Assembly: GCA_037447655.1 (NCBI GenBank)
Contig: JBBHKE010002306.1
Coordinates: forward strand, 62,001-126,000
Length of the DNA: 64,000 nucleotides
Direction of reading: 5' to 3'
Source of the DNA: Zygnema cylindricum
Taxonomy: Eukaryota > Streptophyta > Zygnematophyceae > Zygnematales > Zygnemataceae
The notes under the pieces: model-generated
Told to the model about the DNA's origin: nothing
Databases searched by the model: none
The model's input: the letters and a program-made list of their open reading frames with translations, nothing else
Part shown: piece by piece, positions 20,371-30,160 of the stretch
Position numbering within the stretch: the stretch's first letter is position 1
How the letters are laid out: each line of letters starts with the position of its first letter
Made by a program: the position numbers and the translations under genes

Positions 20371-21393
20371 TGTAGAAATTAATGGTCCATTTTTAGTATT
20401 TTCTAGGTCTAAATAGAAATATAGAAAGAAGCCGAGGCAGTCTACCTCGAACTTCTTTCTCCAACTCTCAAACTTGTCGTAGTCACTGAGAAATTGAAGA
20501 GGGAGCTAGAGCCATGGCTACCTAGGCTTTCCAGAGGTTTACAATAATTTTATATTAGTTAGGGGTTTATTTACTAAAAGGTATGTGCCAGCCATAGGAT
20601 TTGATCCTGGAACTTGTCGGCTGGCAAACAACAATTAGCCGGTAGCCTTAGCTATTAAGTCTACAACTAGTGTTACTTATTATATGGTTTGATATTTATT
20701 TAAACATGAATATGTAGGATAAATCATTTAATTAAAATTTTTAACGGGATACATAGATCCGGTAATGTATAAGTACGGATTACGGTCGGACAAGAAATCA
20801 ATACCGCGCATGTATTTGTTACGGCTACGATGAAATTCGAATTAAATTGGACGGCCGAAATTAGCGCCGAGATCGCGGAAGAAGATTTTGACGGTTTGTG
20901 GCCATCGCCACATCGGATGACACGTGGCAAAATTACATTGGATCGTGGTATCTCCAGGGATTATGACACCGAATCCGGATATGACATGTGTCGACATTTA
21001 GGCCATGTCGTACAATGTCCTTACATAAAGTACACCGGCAGCTGTACTTTTGCGTACGAAATTGTAATCTAATTGGTTCCGTACATCAGTAGATAGAGTC
21101 TGTGACAGGGATAGGACTTTCAAAAATTAGGAGATAGGACCCTCTCTCCCAGACAGCTTCTGTACAAAAGGTCAACTTTGACCCTCCATAACTTACTGCT
21201 CAGGGGAGCAAATTCAGAGATTCTTTTTGCTATCGACTCAGGGGAGTCTTCCCTTCATAAACGTGCAGGTGTTTAGAGTTTTTGTCTGCCACGGTGGCAG
21301 TTGTTTTTGCTGAAACACAAAGGGGTCAGAGTTATCCTAGAGGCTTCTTGGAAGCTGTCCACTCTGAGGACTTATGGAGGTCTCAGAGTTACA
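20371..21393 (+). repeat. 3' LTR of C1
   Basis: 1023 bp, TG...CA, inverted relative to the C2 LTR (25264-26318). It shares with the other C/N LTRs a hairpin 55-75 bases in, a TTGTCGTAGTCACTGA phrase, a CCATGG block (20515), an antisense tRNA-like unit and a GTAC-rich second half. Confidence 0.85.
20574..20660 (-). other. tRNA-like Pol III-type unit, antisense in the C1 LTR
   Basis: On the minus strand: A-box-like TTAATAGCTAAGGC, B-box-like AGGATCAAATCC, then TTTT about 18 bases later (20574-20577). Same layout as the other LTR copies. Confidence 0.45.
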
Positions 21394-22490
21394 TGATGTC
21401 AGTATTCTACCCACCCAAATGCAACCATAGATCCCTATTTCGTATCAAATATCTAAGGACTCTCTTAGCTACCTCCCAATCCCTCTTAGTGGGAGCATTT
21501 AGACTTCTACTTATTACTCTTACAGCTGCAACTAAATCCGACGGGGTATAATTCATAAAATAGATTAGACTTCCTACTACTTGCTTGTAAGGAATAGTCT
21601 GCATGAACTTCTATTCTTCAGGAGATAATTCCTCGTCTAAGACTATGACTCGTTCTTCCTCACTCCCCTCACTTCCCTTCTTCAACTCCATTGCAGTTGT
21701 ACAACTATTAGCTTTATCCATTTGAATTTTTTCAAGCATGTTCCCTATTGCTTCCTTTTGAGTCAATCTTATAATTTTTCTTTTTGGGTCTCTCTCTACT
21801 TGAATTCCCAAAATATATTTTGCTTCCCCCATATCCTTCATTTCAAATCTCCCCTTAAGATCGGTTTTCAGTTTATTAATTTTTTCCATTGATTTACTTA
21901 AAACAAGCAAATCATCAACATAAATTGTAATAAATATTAAAACTTCCTTATCTTCGAAAATATAGATTGAGTGATCTGAGCTTATCCGGATATATCCTAG
22001 ACTGGTGAGAAACTCATCAAGCTTCATATTCCATTTTCGAGGCGCCTGTTTCAAACAATAAAGAGATTTAATCAGCCTGCCTACCTTACTCTCCTCTCCT
22101 TCCTCCACAAAACCTTCGGGTTGTCACATGAAGATCTCCTCTTCCAATTCTCCATGCAAAAAGGCTGTCTTGATGTCCATGTAGTGCACTTCTATATCTT
22201 CCGCTGCTGCTAAACTGAGAAGTATGTCGACGTAGGGAAATCTGACCACCGGGGCAAAGGTTTCCTCGTACTCAATTCCCTCCTTTTGTGTAAATCCCTT
22301 TTCCACTAATCGGGCCTTGTAGCGCTCGATTGTGTTATCTGGGTTCAGTTTTAATTTGAAAACCCAATTACAACCGATTGGTTTTCGGTTAGGTGGACAA
22401 TCCACCAGCTCCCAAGTATCGGCTGCCATAATTGAGGCCATCTCCTTATTAAATGTGTGTCTTCCACCGGTTTCTTTCTAGACGAGTCAT
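21394..22490 (-). pseudogene. C2 reverse transcriptase and partial RNase H
   Basis: Read leftwards: the RT start (WELVDCPPNRKPIGCNWVFK, YKARLVEKGFTQKEGIEYEE, MDIKTAFLHGELEEEIFM at 22124-22441), then a stop, then SLYCLKQAPRKWNMKLDEFL, the catalytic YVDDLLVLSKS and KDMGEAKYILGIQVERD (21611-22108), another stop, and RNase H to DLWLHLGG (21407). The frame ends at the C1 junction. This block and the C1 block (18795-19890) form an inverted repeat with the C1 LTR between them. Confidence 0.85.
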
Positions 22491-22826
22491 CACCTCTCCA
22501 TAAGTTTGAGGTTCATTTTGATGAGATAGTGTAGTTACCTTGTTATTAACTTGTTTTTCTTGGAGTCTTTTGCTACTTCTCCTTCCCCTCTCAAAATCTG
22601 AGGCCGGAATAGATGGTTCTCGTGGATTCTTTCGAACAAACTCGGCTTCTCCCCTATCCCTTGATTACGAATCAATTTTCACCACGTGTTCCGCTTCGGG
22701 TAGAGTTGTCACAGGAGTTTCCACAACCGAGTCCTTTTCGGTCTAATTTGTACCTGCAAGAATGTCATCTTCTCTAAAACCTGGATAGTTAGGAAGCTCA
22801 AAGTCATCGGAATTTTCTGACTCAAA

Positions 22827-24010
22827 TCAGATTTTTACTGACTTTGTATACTTGAAGGGATCCACAGACATTCCTTCATCCATAACTAAAAGATGCTTTA
22901 CTAAGATTATAACTTCCCTTTTTAGATCATAAACTCTATATCCTTTAACATCCTCATCATATCCTAATAAGTATCCCGGTTTTCCTTTAGGAACTAGCTT
23001 CCAATTGGACCGATCAGTATCTAGACTGAATACTTGACTGCCGAAAACCTTTAAGTGAGATATGTCTGGTTTCCGGCCTATCCATCTCTCATAAGGTGTT
23101 TGATCTTTTATAGCTGAAGTAAGAACTCTATTTTTGAGGTAATTAGCACAGTTCATTGCTTCTGCCCAAACATTTTTCCTATCTTCTTATCTAACAACAT
23201 ACTTCTAGCATATCACTTAGTGTTCTATTTAACCTTTCAGATACCCCATTCTGTTCCGGGTTTTGTGGAACTGTCTTTTGGTGTTGGACTCCATCTTCTC
23301 ACATAAAATCCACAAACTGGTTAGAAGTATACTCCCCACCATTCTCACTCCTTACTCTCTTGATTCGAGTTTCATGGAGTTTTTCACTTTATGCTTTATA
23401 TTGTCTAAAGCAATCTTGAGCTTTTGACTTGTTTTTCAAAAAATACACCCGGGAATACCGAGACCAATCATCAGTGATAGTCATCATAAATCTCTTCCCC
23501 CTTGGTGAGGGCACTTTAGCCGGTCCCCAAATATATGTGTGTACTAGATCTAGAATTTTTTCTCCCTTATAGGTGGCTGTTTTAGGAAAGGGTAATCTCT
23601 GTGTTTTACCTTTAGCACATCCACTACAATCACTTATATTATCACTCTCACTGAACTTAATCCTTTCCACCACTCCCATCTTTTTCATCTCTCTTAACTT
23701 GTCTAGATTCACATGCCCTAGCCTCTTATGCCACATCATAATATCATGAACACCACCATAATAAAATATCTTCGTTTAATTACTTAAAACCAGCCTAAAC
23801 ATCCCATGGCTACCTTTCTCAGCAATGAAATAGACATCCTCCTCAAAACTAGCATTAAAGACTCCTTCTTTAGAGCAAGTAAAAAAACCCTTATCATCTA
23901 ATACAGATGTAGAGATGAGGTTTTTGTTCAGCTCCGGAATAAACAATACATCGAAGAATGTTACTATGGATGTCTTTCCATCTACTAACACTTTCAAATC
24001 TTCCAATCCT
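22827..24010 (-). pseudogene. C2 integrase
   Basis: The GAG-pre-integrase zinc module MMWHKRLGHVNLDKLREM ... CSGCAKGKT (23600-23739), then the catalytic core. The first catalytic position reads VHTYIWGP: Tyr replaces the Asp found as VHTDIWGP in C4. DDWSRYSRVYFLKNKS follows. The core is interrupted by stops at about 23160-23390 and then continues as MNCANYLKNRVLTSAIK ... YERWIGRKPDISHLKVFG, VFSLDTD and GYDEDVKGYRVYDL (22827-23156). Copia gene order puts integrase before RT, as seen here. Confidence 0.8.
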
Positions 24011-24019
24011 ACAAGAGTA

Positions 24020-24400
24020 GTGGTGACTATCCTCCCATCTCGTACTCTATCTCTACGGTGGGAATCTTTCTTATCTTAGTGAACAGGTGCCTATCGTTAC
24101 ACATGTGCATAGAGGCACCTGAATCTACAATCCAGCCTGCTTCACGTTTCAATCCACCGTAAGTACATTTCTGCCTTCGTGGAATTTTGACCTCGTTTTT
24201 GGCCTCCAACTCCTCATCTAAAAGAAGCTCATTGTCCTCGTCCTCCGATTCCGCCTCGTGTACCTGTGTCACAAGAGCCTTTTTCTTTCCTCTCGGGGTA
24301 CCACCGGTTTGCCCCTCCTTTAACCGAAGCTCGAATAACTTGGTGCACTCTGCCATATAGTGCCCAGGTTTCTTACAAAAATGGCATAAACCTTTGGGAG
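24020..24400 (-). pseudogene. C2 zinc knuckle and protease
   Basis: In reverse complement, CHFCKKPGHYMAEC (around 24340-24395) is a perfect CX2CX4HX4C knuckle. The frame 24027-24356 continues through a basic/acidic linker (EAESEDEDNELLLDEELEAK) to the protease active site WIVDSGASMHMC (about 24105-24140). Then GG and a stop. Confidence 0.8.
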
Positions 24401-25258
24401 CCCTTGGTCCGAACTCGTCGGTCTGATTTTTGTGCTCCCTACCCCCCTAGTTTCGGACCGGTTTCCGGGAATCTTTGTTCCTCGAATCGGTCGTAGTTGC
24501 CAAGGCTTGGCCACTCTTTCCTCCCCTTCGGATCTCAATCGTATTCTCCCGAACGAGAATCATCCCTACCATTGAGTTCCATATCCACCTTCAGTCCGGC
24601 AAGTCCTGCACAAGGTTGACTATGTTCTCGAACTCATCGGGTAACTTCATCGGTAAACAGTTAACCTTTTCTTTTTCACTAAAATCTTTTCGCGCACTCT
24701 CTAGCTCCATGAAAAGTGTAGCAAGCTCATTGCAAAAATCCAACATCTTCCCCCCTTTGTATACATACTCCTTGACTTTCTAATCAGCCAACTGTTGTTG
24801 CTGAATTGTACCACTTCGGTACATCTCTATGAGAGCCATCCAAAGATCGGATGCCCTTTCAACCTGCAAATGAAGACATGGAAGTCCTTGAGTGAGATGG
24901 CGTAGGATGAAGTGCTTTGCCACCATATTGTTGAAGTCCTAGATTTCAATATTATTCTCCTTGTTCCTCGGAATAGGTGACATGAATGCCGAACCAGTTA
25001 CTATTGGTGTTGTCGCCTCCTTCTCCTTTCCTTTGTCCACCACCTCTCCTCCCTTTGTTTCCTCCGTTGAAGGTGGATCCTCTTTCCTAGTGAATTTGCT
25101 TCCTCCTAACCCTTGAGGGATTCCAAGACTTGATGGACACCCCAACCGTCCACTCACTATCCCCCAAAACCTTTTTTCGCATAGAGCTCCTTTCATCATA
25201 CTTTCCCAGTATATGAATCCAGTTCCATTAAAGATTGGTACCCAAGAGGGTGGGCCCA
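24400..25258 (-). pseudogene. C2 gag
   Basis: The frame starts MGPPSWVPIFNGTGFIYWES just downstream of the PBS (25259, leftwards), with the early F-x-G-x-x-(Y/F)-x-x-W signature of copia Gag. After a stop at about 24937 it continues as VAKHFILRHLTQGL, DLWMALIEMYR, LDFCNELATLFMELESA and LMKLPDEFENIVN-like phrases in neighbouring frames. Several stops and shifts; not functional. Confidence 0.7.
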
Positions 25259-25263
25259 TAACC
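25249..25263 (-). promoter_or_regulatory. PBS of C2 (anticodon-arm type)
   Basis: On the minus strand GGTTATGGGCCCACC follows the LTR end directly. From memory of plant initiator tRNA-Met, it is complementary over 15 bases to the anticodon arm (GGUGGGCCCAUAACC), not to the tRNA 3' end. Such half-tRNA priming is known for Drosophila copia and yeast Ty5. Confidence 0.7.
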
Positions 25264-26318
25264 TAAAACTCTGAGACCTCCATAAGTCCTCAATGTCGAC
25301 AACTTCAAAGAAGTCTCTAGGATAACCCTGACCCCTTGGTGTTTCAGCAAAAACAACTGCCACCGTGGTAGACAATGACTTTGACCACTTTCACCCTTGT
25401 AAACACAAGACTCCCGTGAGTCAATAGAAAAAAGAATCTATGAATTTTCTCCCCTGAGCAGTAAGTTATGGAGGGTCAAAGTTGACCTTTTGTATAGAAG
25501 ATCTTTGGGAGAGAGGGTCCTTTCTCCTAATTTTTCTAAGTCCTATCTCTCTCACAGACTCTATCTACTGATGTACGGAGCCAATCAGATTACAGTTCCG
25601 TACACAAAAGTACAGCTGTCGGTGTACTATCTGTACGGACACTGTACGACATGGCCTAAAAGTCAACACGTGGTATGTCCGGATTCACTCCCTTAATCCT
25701 TGGAGATGCCGCGATCCAATGTCATTCCGCCACGTGTCATCCAATGTTGCGATGACCAAAAACCGTTGAAATCCTCTTCCGCGATCTCGGCTTTAATTCT
25801 GGCCGTCCGATTAAATTCCCATTTAATCATAGTCTTAATAAATACATGCGCGGTATTCGTTTCATTAAGGAAATAAATGCGTGGTATTAGTTTTTTATTC
25901 GTACCGTAATACGTACTTTTATATTACTGGATCTAAGTCTCCCGTAAATAGTTTCAGTTAAATGAACTATCCTATTTATGAATGTTTAATTAAATATCAA
26001 ACCATATTATACGTAACACTAGTTAAAGACTTAACGGCTAAGGCTACCGGCTACTGGCTGTTTGCCGTCCGGTAGGTAGCAGGATCAAATCCTATGGCCG
26101 GCACTTACCTTTTAGTAAATAAACCCTTTACTAATATATATTTCTCGTAAACATCTGGATAGCCTAGGTAGCCATGGCTCTAGCTCCCTCTCTAATTTCT
26201 TAGTGACTGCGACAAGTTTGAGAGTTGGAGAGAGAAGTTAGAGGTAGACTGCCTCGGCTTCTTTCTATAATTCTATTTAGACCTTGAAAATACTTTAAAT
26301 GGACCATTAATTTATACA
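25264..26318 (-). repeat. 5' LTR of C2
   Basis: Starts (minus) TGTATAAATTAATGG at 26318 and ends at 25264 before the PBS. The end reads TTTTA where TTGCA is seen in C5. Closest relative in the window is the C1 LTR. It contains the antisense tRNA-like unit at 26031-26113. Confidence 0.85.
26031..26113 (+). other. tRNA-like Pol III-type unit, antisense in the C2 LTR
   Basis: Plus strand: A-box-like TTAACGGCTAAGGC (26031), B-box-like AGGATCAAATCC (26081), TTTT at 26110-26113. Confidence 0.5.
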
Positions 26319-27008
26319 GCGGTGAGGAGCGGAAGCGTGATGAGAGGACGAAAGACAAAGGTAAACCTTATTGGAACTTTGGTGGAAAGAGAGGGAGTTA
26401 GAAATAATGAGGATAATTTTATAGATATGTTGGAAACAAAAAACTGGTTGGAAAGGGAGACTTCTACGGATTCTGAGGAAAGGGGAGAAGTGAAATTAGA
26501 AGGGGTTTTAAAGGATAGGGGAGAAGAGGAATATCTAATGAAAGGTTTAGGGGAGGAGAAATATTTATTGGGAATAAATTTAGAAAGTGAGAGTGAGGAA
26601 AGTTTAATTTTTGGGGGTAATGGGTTTGATATCACTGAAGGGAGTGATGGCATTTATAAAGGTGTGCCTATAAAAGGGTTAGCACCTGGGTAAATGTTGC
26701 AGATTGGAGATGGGGTTGGCTGTTTGGATTGCAAGTGGGAAATCGGTTTGTGTGTGGATGGGAAAGAGATAAGAAGGATAAAACCTTTGCTTAGATTTAT
26801 GAAAAGTGGGATGCTAAATAAAATGTATGATCACCGAGATGGAATGTTTACTTAACCTCGTTTATATGACCTTTTTAAATATGAGGGTGTTGTCTTAAGG
26901 TTTTATGAAAAGAAAAAGAAAAGAAGAAAAAAAAAATTGGGAAAAATGGAAGGGAATGTTTTTATTTGTTTGTAAGAATTGAAAGGAAGTAGACTAAAAA
27001 ATAAGGGG
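26319..27008 (+). pseudogene. Condensed copia derivative N2, internal region
   Basis: A 123-residue frame (26322-26693) carries fragments of copia pol welded together without catalytic cores. EEEYLMKGLGEEKYLLGINLE corresponds to the RT phrase KDMGEAKYILGIQVE. GFDITEGSDGIYKGVPIKGL and IGDGVGCLDC correspond to the RNase H stretch around TDITTWSDASYGDA ... VGDGACCW. After a stop it runs on as a Lys/Arg-rich tail to about 26990. A closely similar sequence exists in N1 (51786-52507, opposite strand). A purine tract (27000-27008) and LTR follow. The left end is cut by the C2 LTR. Confidence 0.6.
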
Positions 27009-27193
27009 AGTGTTAGTATTTGAGTATTTTCTAGGTCTTTATTGGAATAGAAAAGTAGCAGAGACAGTTTGCCTCTAACCTTATTCTCCAATCCCTCACA
27101 CTTGTTGTAGTCACTGAAGGCTGGAGAGGGAGCTAAAGCCATGGCTGCCTAAGCTCTCCAGAGAGACAGAAGTAGATAATAGGTATGTTTACT

Positions 27194-27270
27194 AAAAAGG
27201 TATTTGTCGGACCCACGAATTGATCTTGGTACCTACCGTCCGTCAAATGTCCTGTAGTCGTTAGCTTTGT
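27194..27270 (-). other. tRNA-like Pol III-type unit, antisense in the N2 LTR
   Basis: Minus strand: A-box-like GGACAAAGCTAACG, B-box-like AAGATCAATTC, then TTTTT at 27194-27198. More degenerate than the other copies. Confidence 0.35.
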
Positions 27271-27279
27271 CCATGTCAT

Positions 27280-28230
27280 GCCGTATCACGTCGTCGCATT
27301 TTAACCGCATTTTAATCGCATATAAACGGTTTGTAAAATTTACGCCACACTAATTTGTATTGCGGTATGTTTCGGTGGCGACAGGACCGTACAAATTGTC
27401 GTTGACGTCGTGAAACCCGCGGACAGTTTCAGTTTCTCTACGCGAAGTCGTCTATCCGAGAATTTTGGCGAACCGACATACTTGTCGGCCGGAATTTTCG
27501 CAACCAATTTGGATCGATGTACGGACGATCGCGAACCAAAACATCAACTGCAAATAATGTCGACGCCAGCGTGGATTCGAACGCGAATCTACGGCCACGA
27601 AGGATGCAGACAAATGGACGGTCCAGATGCGAATTGCACGCAGTACCATTTAAAGTCGTGGACCCTTGGAGGTCTCACGCATTTACATGTAGCGCAGGAA
27701 GGGTTTTTATCTGTAGGCTGTAGATTTTGTAAAGAAAGGTTGACGATTCTGGTCGCTTATTGGCCAGAATCCAAACTAAGCGCAGACAACTATATAGAAC
27801 GCATGTAGTCGTAGTAAGGTAGACTCTCAGCTGTAGACTTTGTACTTAGCGAATTTTAGGTGAATTTTGTGCTCACAATTTCAAGAGCACGAGAATTCTC
27901 ATTTTGGAAGATTTGACCTAAACTTTGAGTATTTTTTTTTATAAATTGAGCCTCCTAGCTTCCTCTCTCACTCTACCTTTATTATTTTTATGATATGTTT
28001 ATTTGCTGCTTGCTGCTTGTACATAATTATTCTCACTCGTATTTTGAGATGTTCATGACTTTCTCGCTTATTTGTTTATTATTTATTTTGCAACTAATTG
28101 TAATGCATATTTACCATCCCTTTTGTCACATGCACGACATCCATTTAGTCTAGGACTTGTGCTAGGACATATAGGGTTAGATAGATATTTATATAATTAC
28201 AAGTACGGTTTCCATTTAACTTGATTATGG
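27280..28230. other. Unassigned stretch inside the N2 LTR
   Basis: About 950 bp without recognisable homology to the other LTRs. A 132-codon frame (27410-27808, +) shows no motif I recognise and has overlapping frames on both strands, so it is not called a gene. The rest is AT-rich with short GCTGCTTGCTGCTTG and T-rich runs. Confidence 0.4.
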
Positions 28231-28960
28231 TATATAAGGCATAGAAACTGTTGTACTTTTAGTACCGGACAAATTAAATAGTACGGACATTTATTTCACT
28301 GGTCTGTTTAAATGACGATGTAAATCGAACAGTCGTGGTAAGCCCCGACATCGCGAAAGGGACAATTTGGCAGTTTGTAGACGCCGCCACTCCGGATGAC
28401 ACTTGGCAACATTGTACGGGATTACAAAATTTTCGGAACTGGAGAAAACAAATTTGGAAGTGATAAATGTCGCACTATGGTGACATCGTACAATGTACGT
28501 ACACAAAGTATTCCGGCACTTGTACTTTCTTGTACGGTACCATTTTTTCTGACACGGCATGACCTCGCGCCACGTGGAGAAATAAGATTTGGAGGCAATA
28601 ATTTCGGAGATTATAAGAGCGAATTAGGATAGGACATGTGTTGACTTTTTAGCCATATCGTACGATGACCGTACAAAAGGTACACCGGCATCTTTACCTT
28701 TATGTACTATACACTAATGTGATTGGTCCGTACCTCAGTACTCGAGGGTTTAGGGAGGGGTTTAGGACTTAGAATATTCCGGGTAGGTAGCCACCTCTCT
28801 CCCAGAGAGCACCTTGTATAAATGGCAAACTTTGGCCAGCCATAACTATCAATCCATTTGACCAATTTCAATGATTCTTGTTGATGCGGACTCAGGGGAG
28901 TCCACAACTACACAATGGTGTAGTCGGTCAGAGTTTTTGCCTCTCTGGATGACTGCATTT

Positions 28961-29108
28961 CTAAGGGAAAGTCAAAGTGGGTGAATGTGTCCAAATCTCA
29001 TATTCTAACTTTGCATTCTCTAGCGGAACTGAGCACACAAAAAGTCTTATTTCACGGGGGTGAAGTTGTAATGGGGTTTTGATTGTCAAGGTGTCAATCA
29101 TTTGGGTT
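28961..29108 (+). other. Left half of an older retroelement-like host sequence
   Basis: Unassigned 150 bp interrupted by C4. With the sequence right of C4 it rebuilds GGGTTTATATAAACTTGG, a TATA-box-like site, followed by sequence that could be an LTR/leader (35862-36360). Confidence 0.35.
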
Positions 29109-29113
29109 TATAT
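29109..29113. repeat. Left target-site duplication of C4
   Basis: TATAT, identical to 35857-35861. Confidence 0.85.
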
Positions 29114-30145
29114 TGCAATTTTGTGTCCTCCATTGTACTACAGAATACACGAAGCCTCTAGATATTTTTTAACTAGCCCACTTTAAGCCACAGCCACTCT
29201 TGCCCAAATAGTCAGGCTGAAAATCTGTATGCATTCCTGTGCAGCTTTGACTCCTTTGAGTCCGTAGGAAAAAGAATCTTTGAAAACGCCCAACCAGGCG
29301 ATAAGTTATGAGGCAGTAAAAATGCCAATTTGTACAAACTCTCAAAGGGAGAGGTGACTACCTACCAAAATTTTATAAGTCGTGATTCCCTCTAATAACT
29401 TCTATCTACTGAAGTATGGACCAATGAGATTACTGTACCGTACCAAAAAGTACTACTGCCGGTGTACCTTTTGTACGACCTATGTACGACAAGGCTAATA
29501 AACGGACGCGTGTCTGCTTTTTACTCGTCCGTACATTCCTCGGAATTCCTATGAGCGAATGTCATCTCTCTAAGTGGCTCCAGGTCATGCCACGTCAGAA
29601 AGCGCCAAGGTGACTACTCCGGGATTTCGGTGATGATGCGCGCCGTCGGATTCGCAATGAGACGCAATCGTAGCCGTTATAAATACTTGCGCGATATTTG
29701 TTTCGTTGCCGAAAACATGCGTGGTATTCGTTTTTGAAATAATGTCGTACTTCGTACTTTAATAAAACTGTATCTATGCACGCCGTATCCAGTTTTAGTT
29801 AAATGAATTTGTTCCTTTCTAAATGTATATATATCTATCACATACTATAGCATTTAGCATTGGTCCTAGACTAATAGGATAAAGGTGACCGATGTCGGTC
29901 AGCCTGACGACCGGTAGGTACCGGGATCAAATCCCGGGTCCGTCATATATATTTTTAGAGTATTCTAAAAATAACTGCCTGTTGGACTAGGGCAGCCATG
30001 GATCAACCACCCTCTCTATCCTTCAGTGACTACAACAAGTATGGGGGCTAGAGAGAGGAGGTGGAGGCAGGCTGTCCGTCCTTTTCCTTTTTTATACTTA
30101 CATATTAAACCTAGAAAATACTCTAGAAATCTATCAGTTTCAACA
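29114..30145 (-). repeat. 3' LTR of C4
   Basis: 1032 bp; minus-strand start TGTTGAAACTGATAG at 30145, end ...AATTGCA at 29114. Confidence 0.95.
29869..29956 (+). other. tRNA-like Pol III-type unit, antisense in the C4 3' LTR
   Basis: Plus strand: A-box-like CTAATAGGATAAAGG (29871), a T-arm-like hairpin CCGGGATCAAATCCCGG (5-bp stem, 7-base loop, about 29921-29937), TTTTT at 29952-29956. The right LTR has the same unit at 35580-35667. Confidence 0.55.
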
Positions 30146-30160
30146 CTCCTCTTATTTTCT
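30146..30160 (-). promoter_or_regulatory. Polypurine tract of C4
   Basis: Minus strand GAAAATAAGAGGAG directly before the 3' LTR start TGTTGAAAC. Confidence 0.8.

Larger units (their letters stand above)
18630..21393 (+). mobile_element. Copia element C1, 5'-truncated
   Basis: Contains the end of pol (RT-RNase H), a purine tract and a 3' LTR. The 5' half is missing: homology to the other copies starts abruptly at 18630 inside the G1 integrase. Its LTR end (21393) directly abuts the truncated RNase H of C2 on the opposite strand. Confidence 0.85.
21394..26318 (-). mobile_element. Copia element C2, 3'-truncated
   Basis: Minus-strand copia with 5' LTR (25264-26318), PBS, gag, zinc knuckle-protease, integrase and RT-RNase H. 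The element stops inside RNase H at 21394, against the C1 LTR. It lacks its purine tract and 3' LTR. Coding parts contain stops and frameshifts. Confidence 0.85.
27009..28960 (+). repeat. 3' LTR of N2, probably expanded by inserted sequence
   Basis: Starts TGTTAGTATTTGAG after AATAAGGGGAG. The first 260 bases match the other LTRs (hairpin, GTAGTCACTGA, GCCATGGC, antisense tRNA-like unit). From about 28230 it again resembles the LTR second half (CATCGCGAAAGG, GGATGACACTTGGC, TGATTGGTCCGTAC). About 27280-28230 does not. The CACGTGG/GTAC part is partly duplicated (28380-28500 and 28560-28740). End placed loosely near 28960. Confidence 0.5.

Noticed and set aside
27410-27808. 132-codon ORF in the N2 LTR
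   Set aside because: Overlapping frames on both strands of similar length and no recognisable motif.
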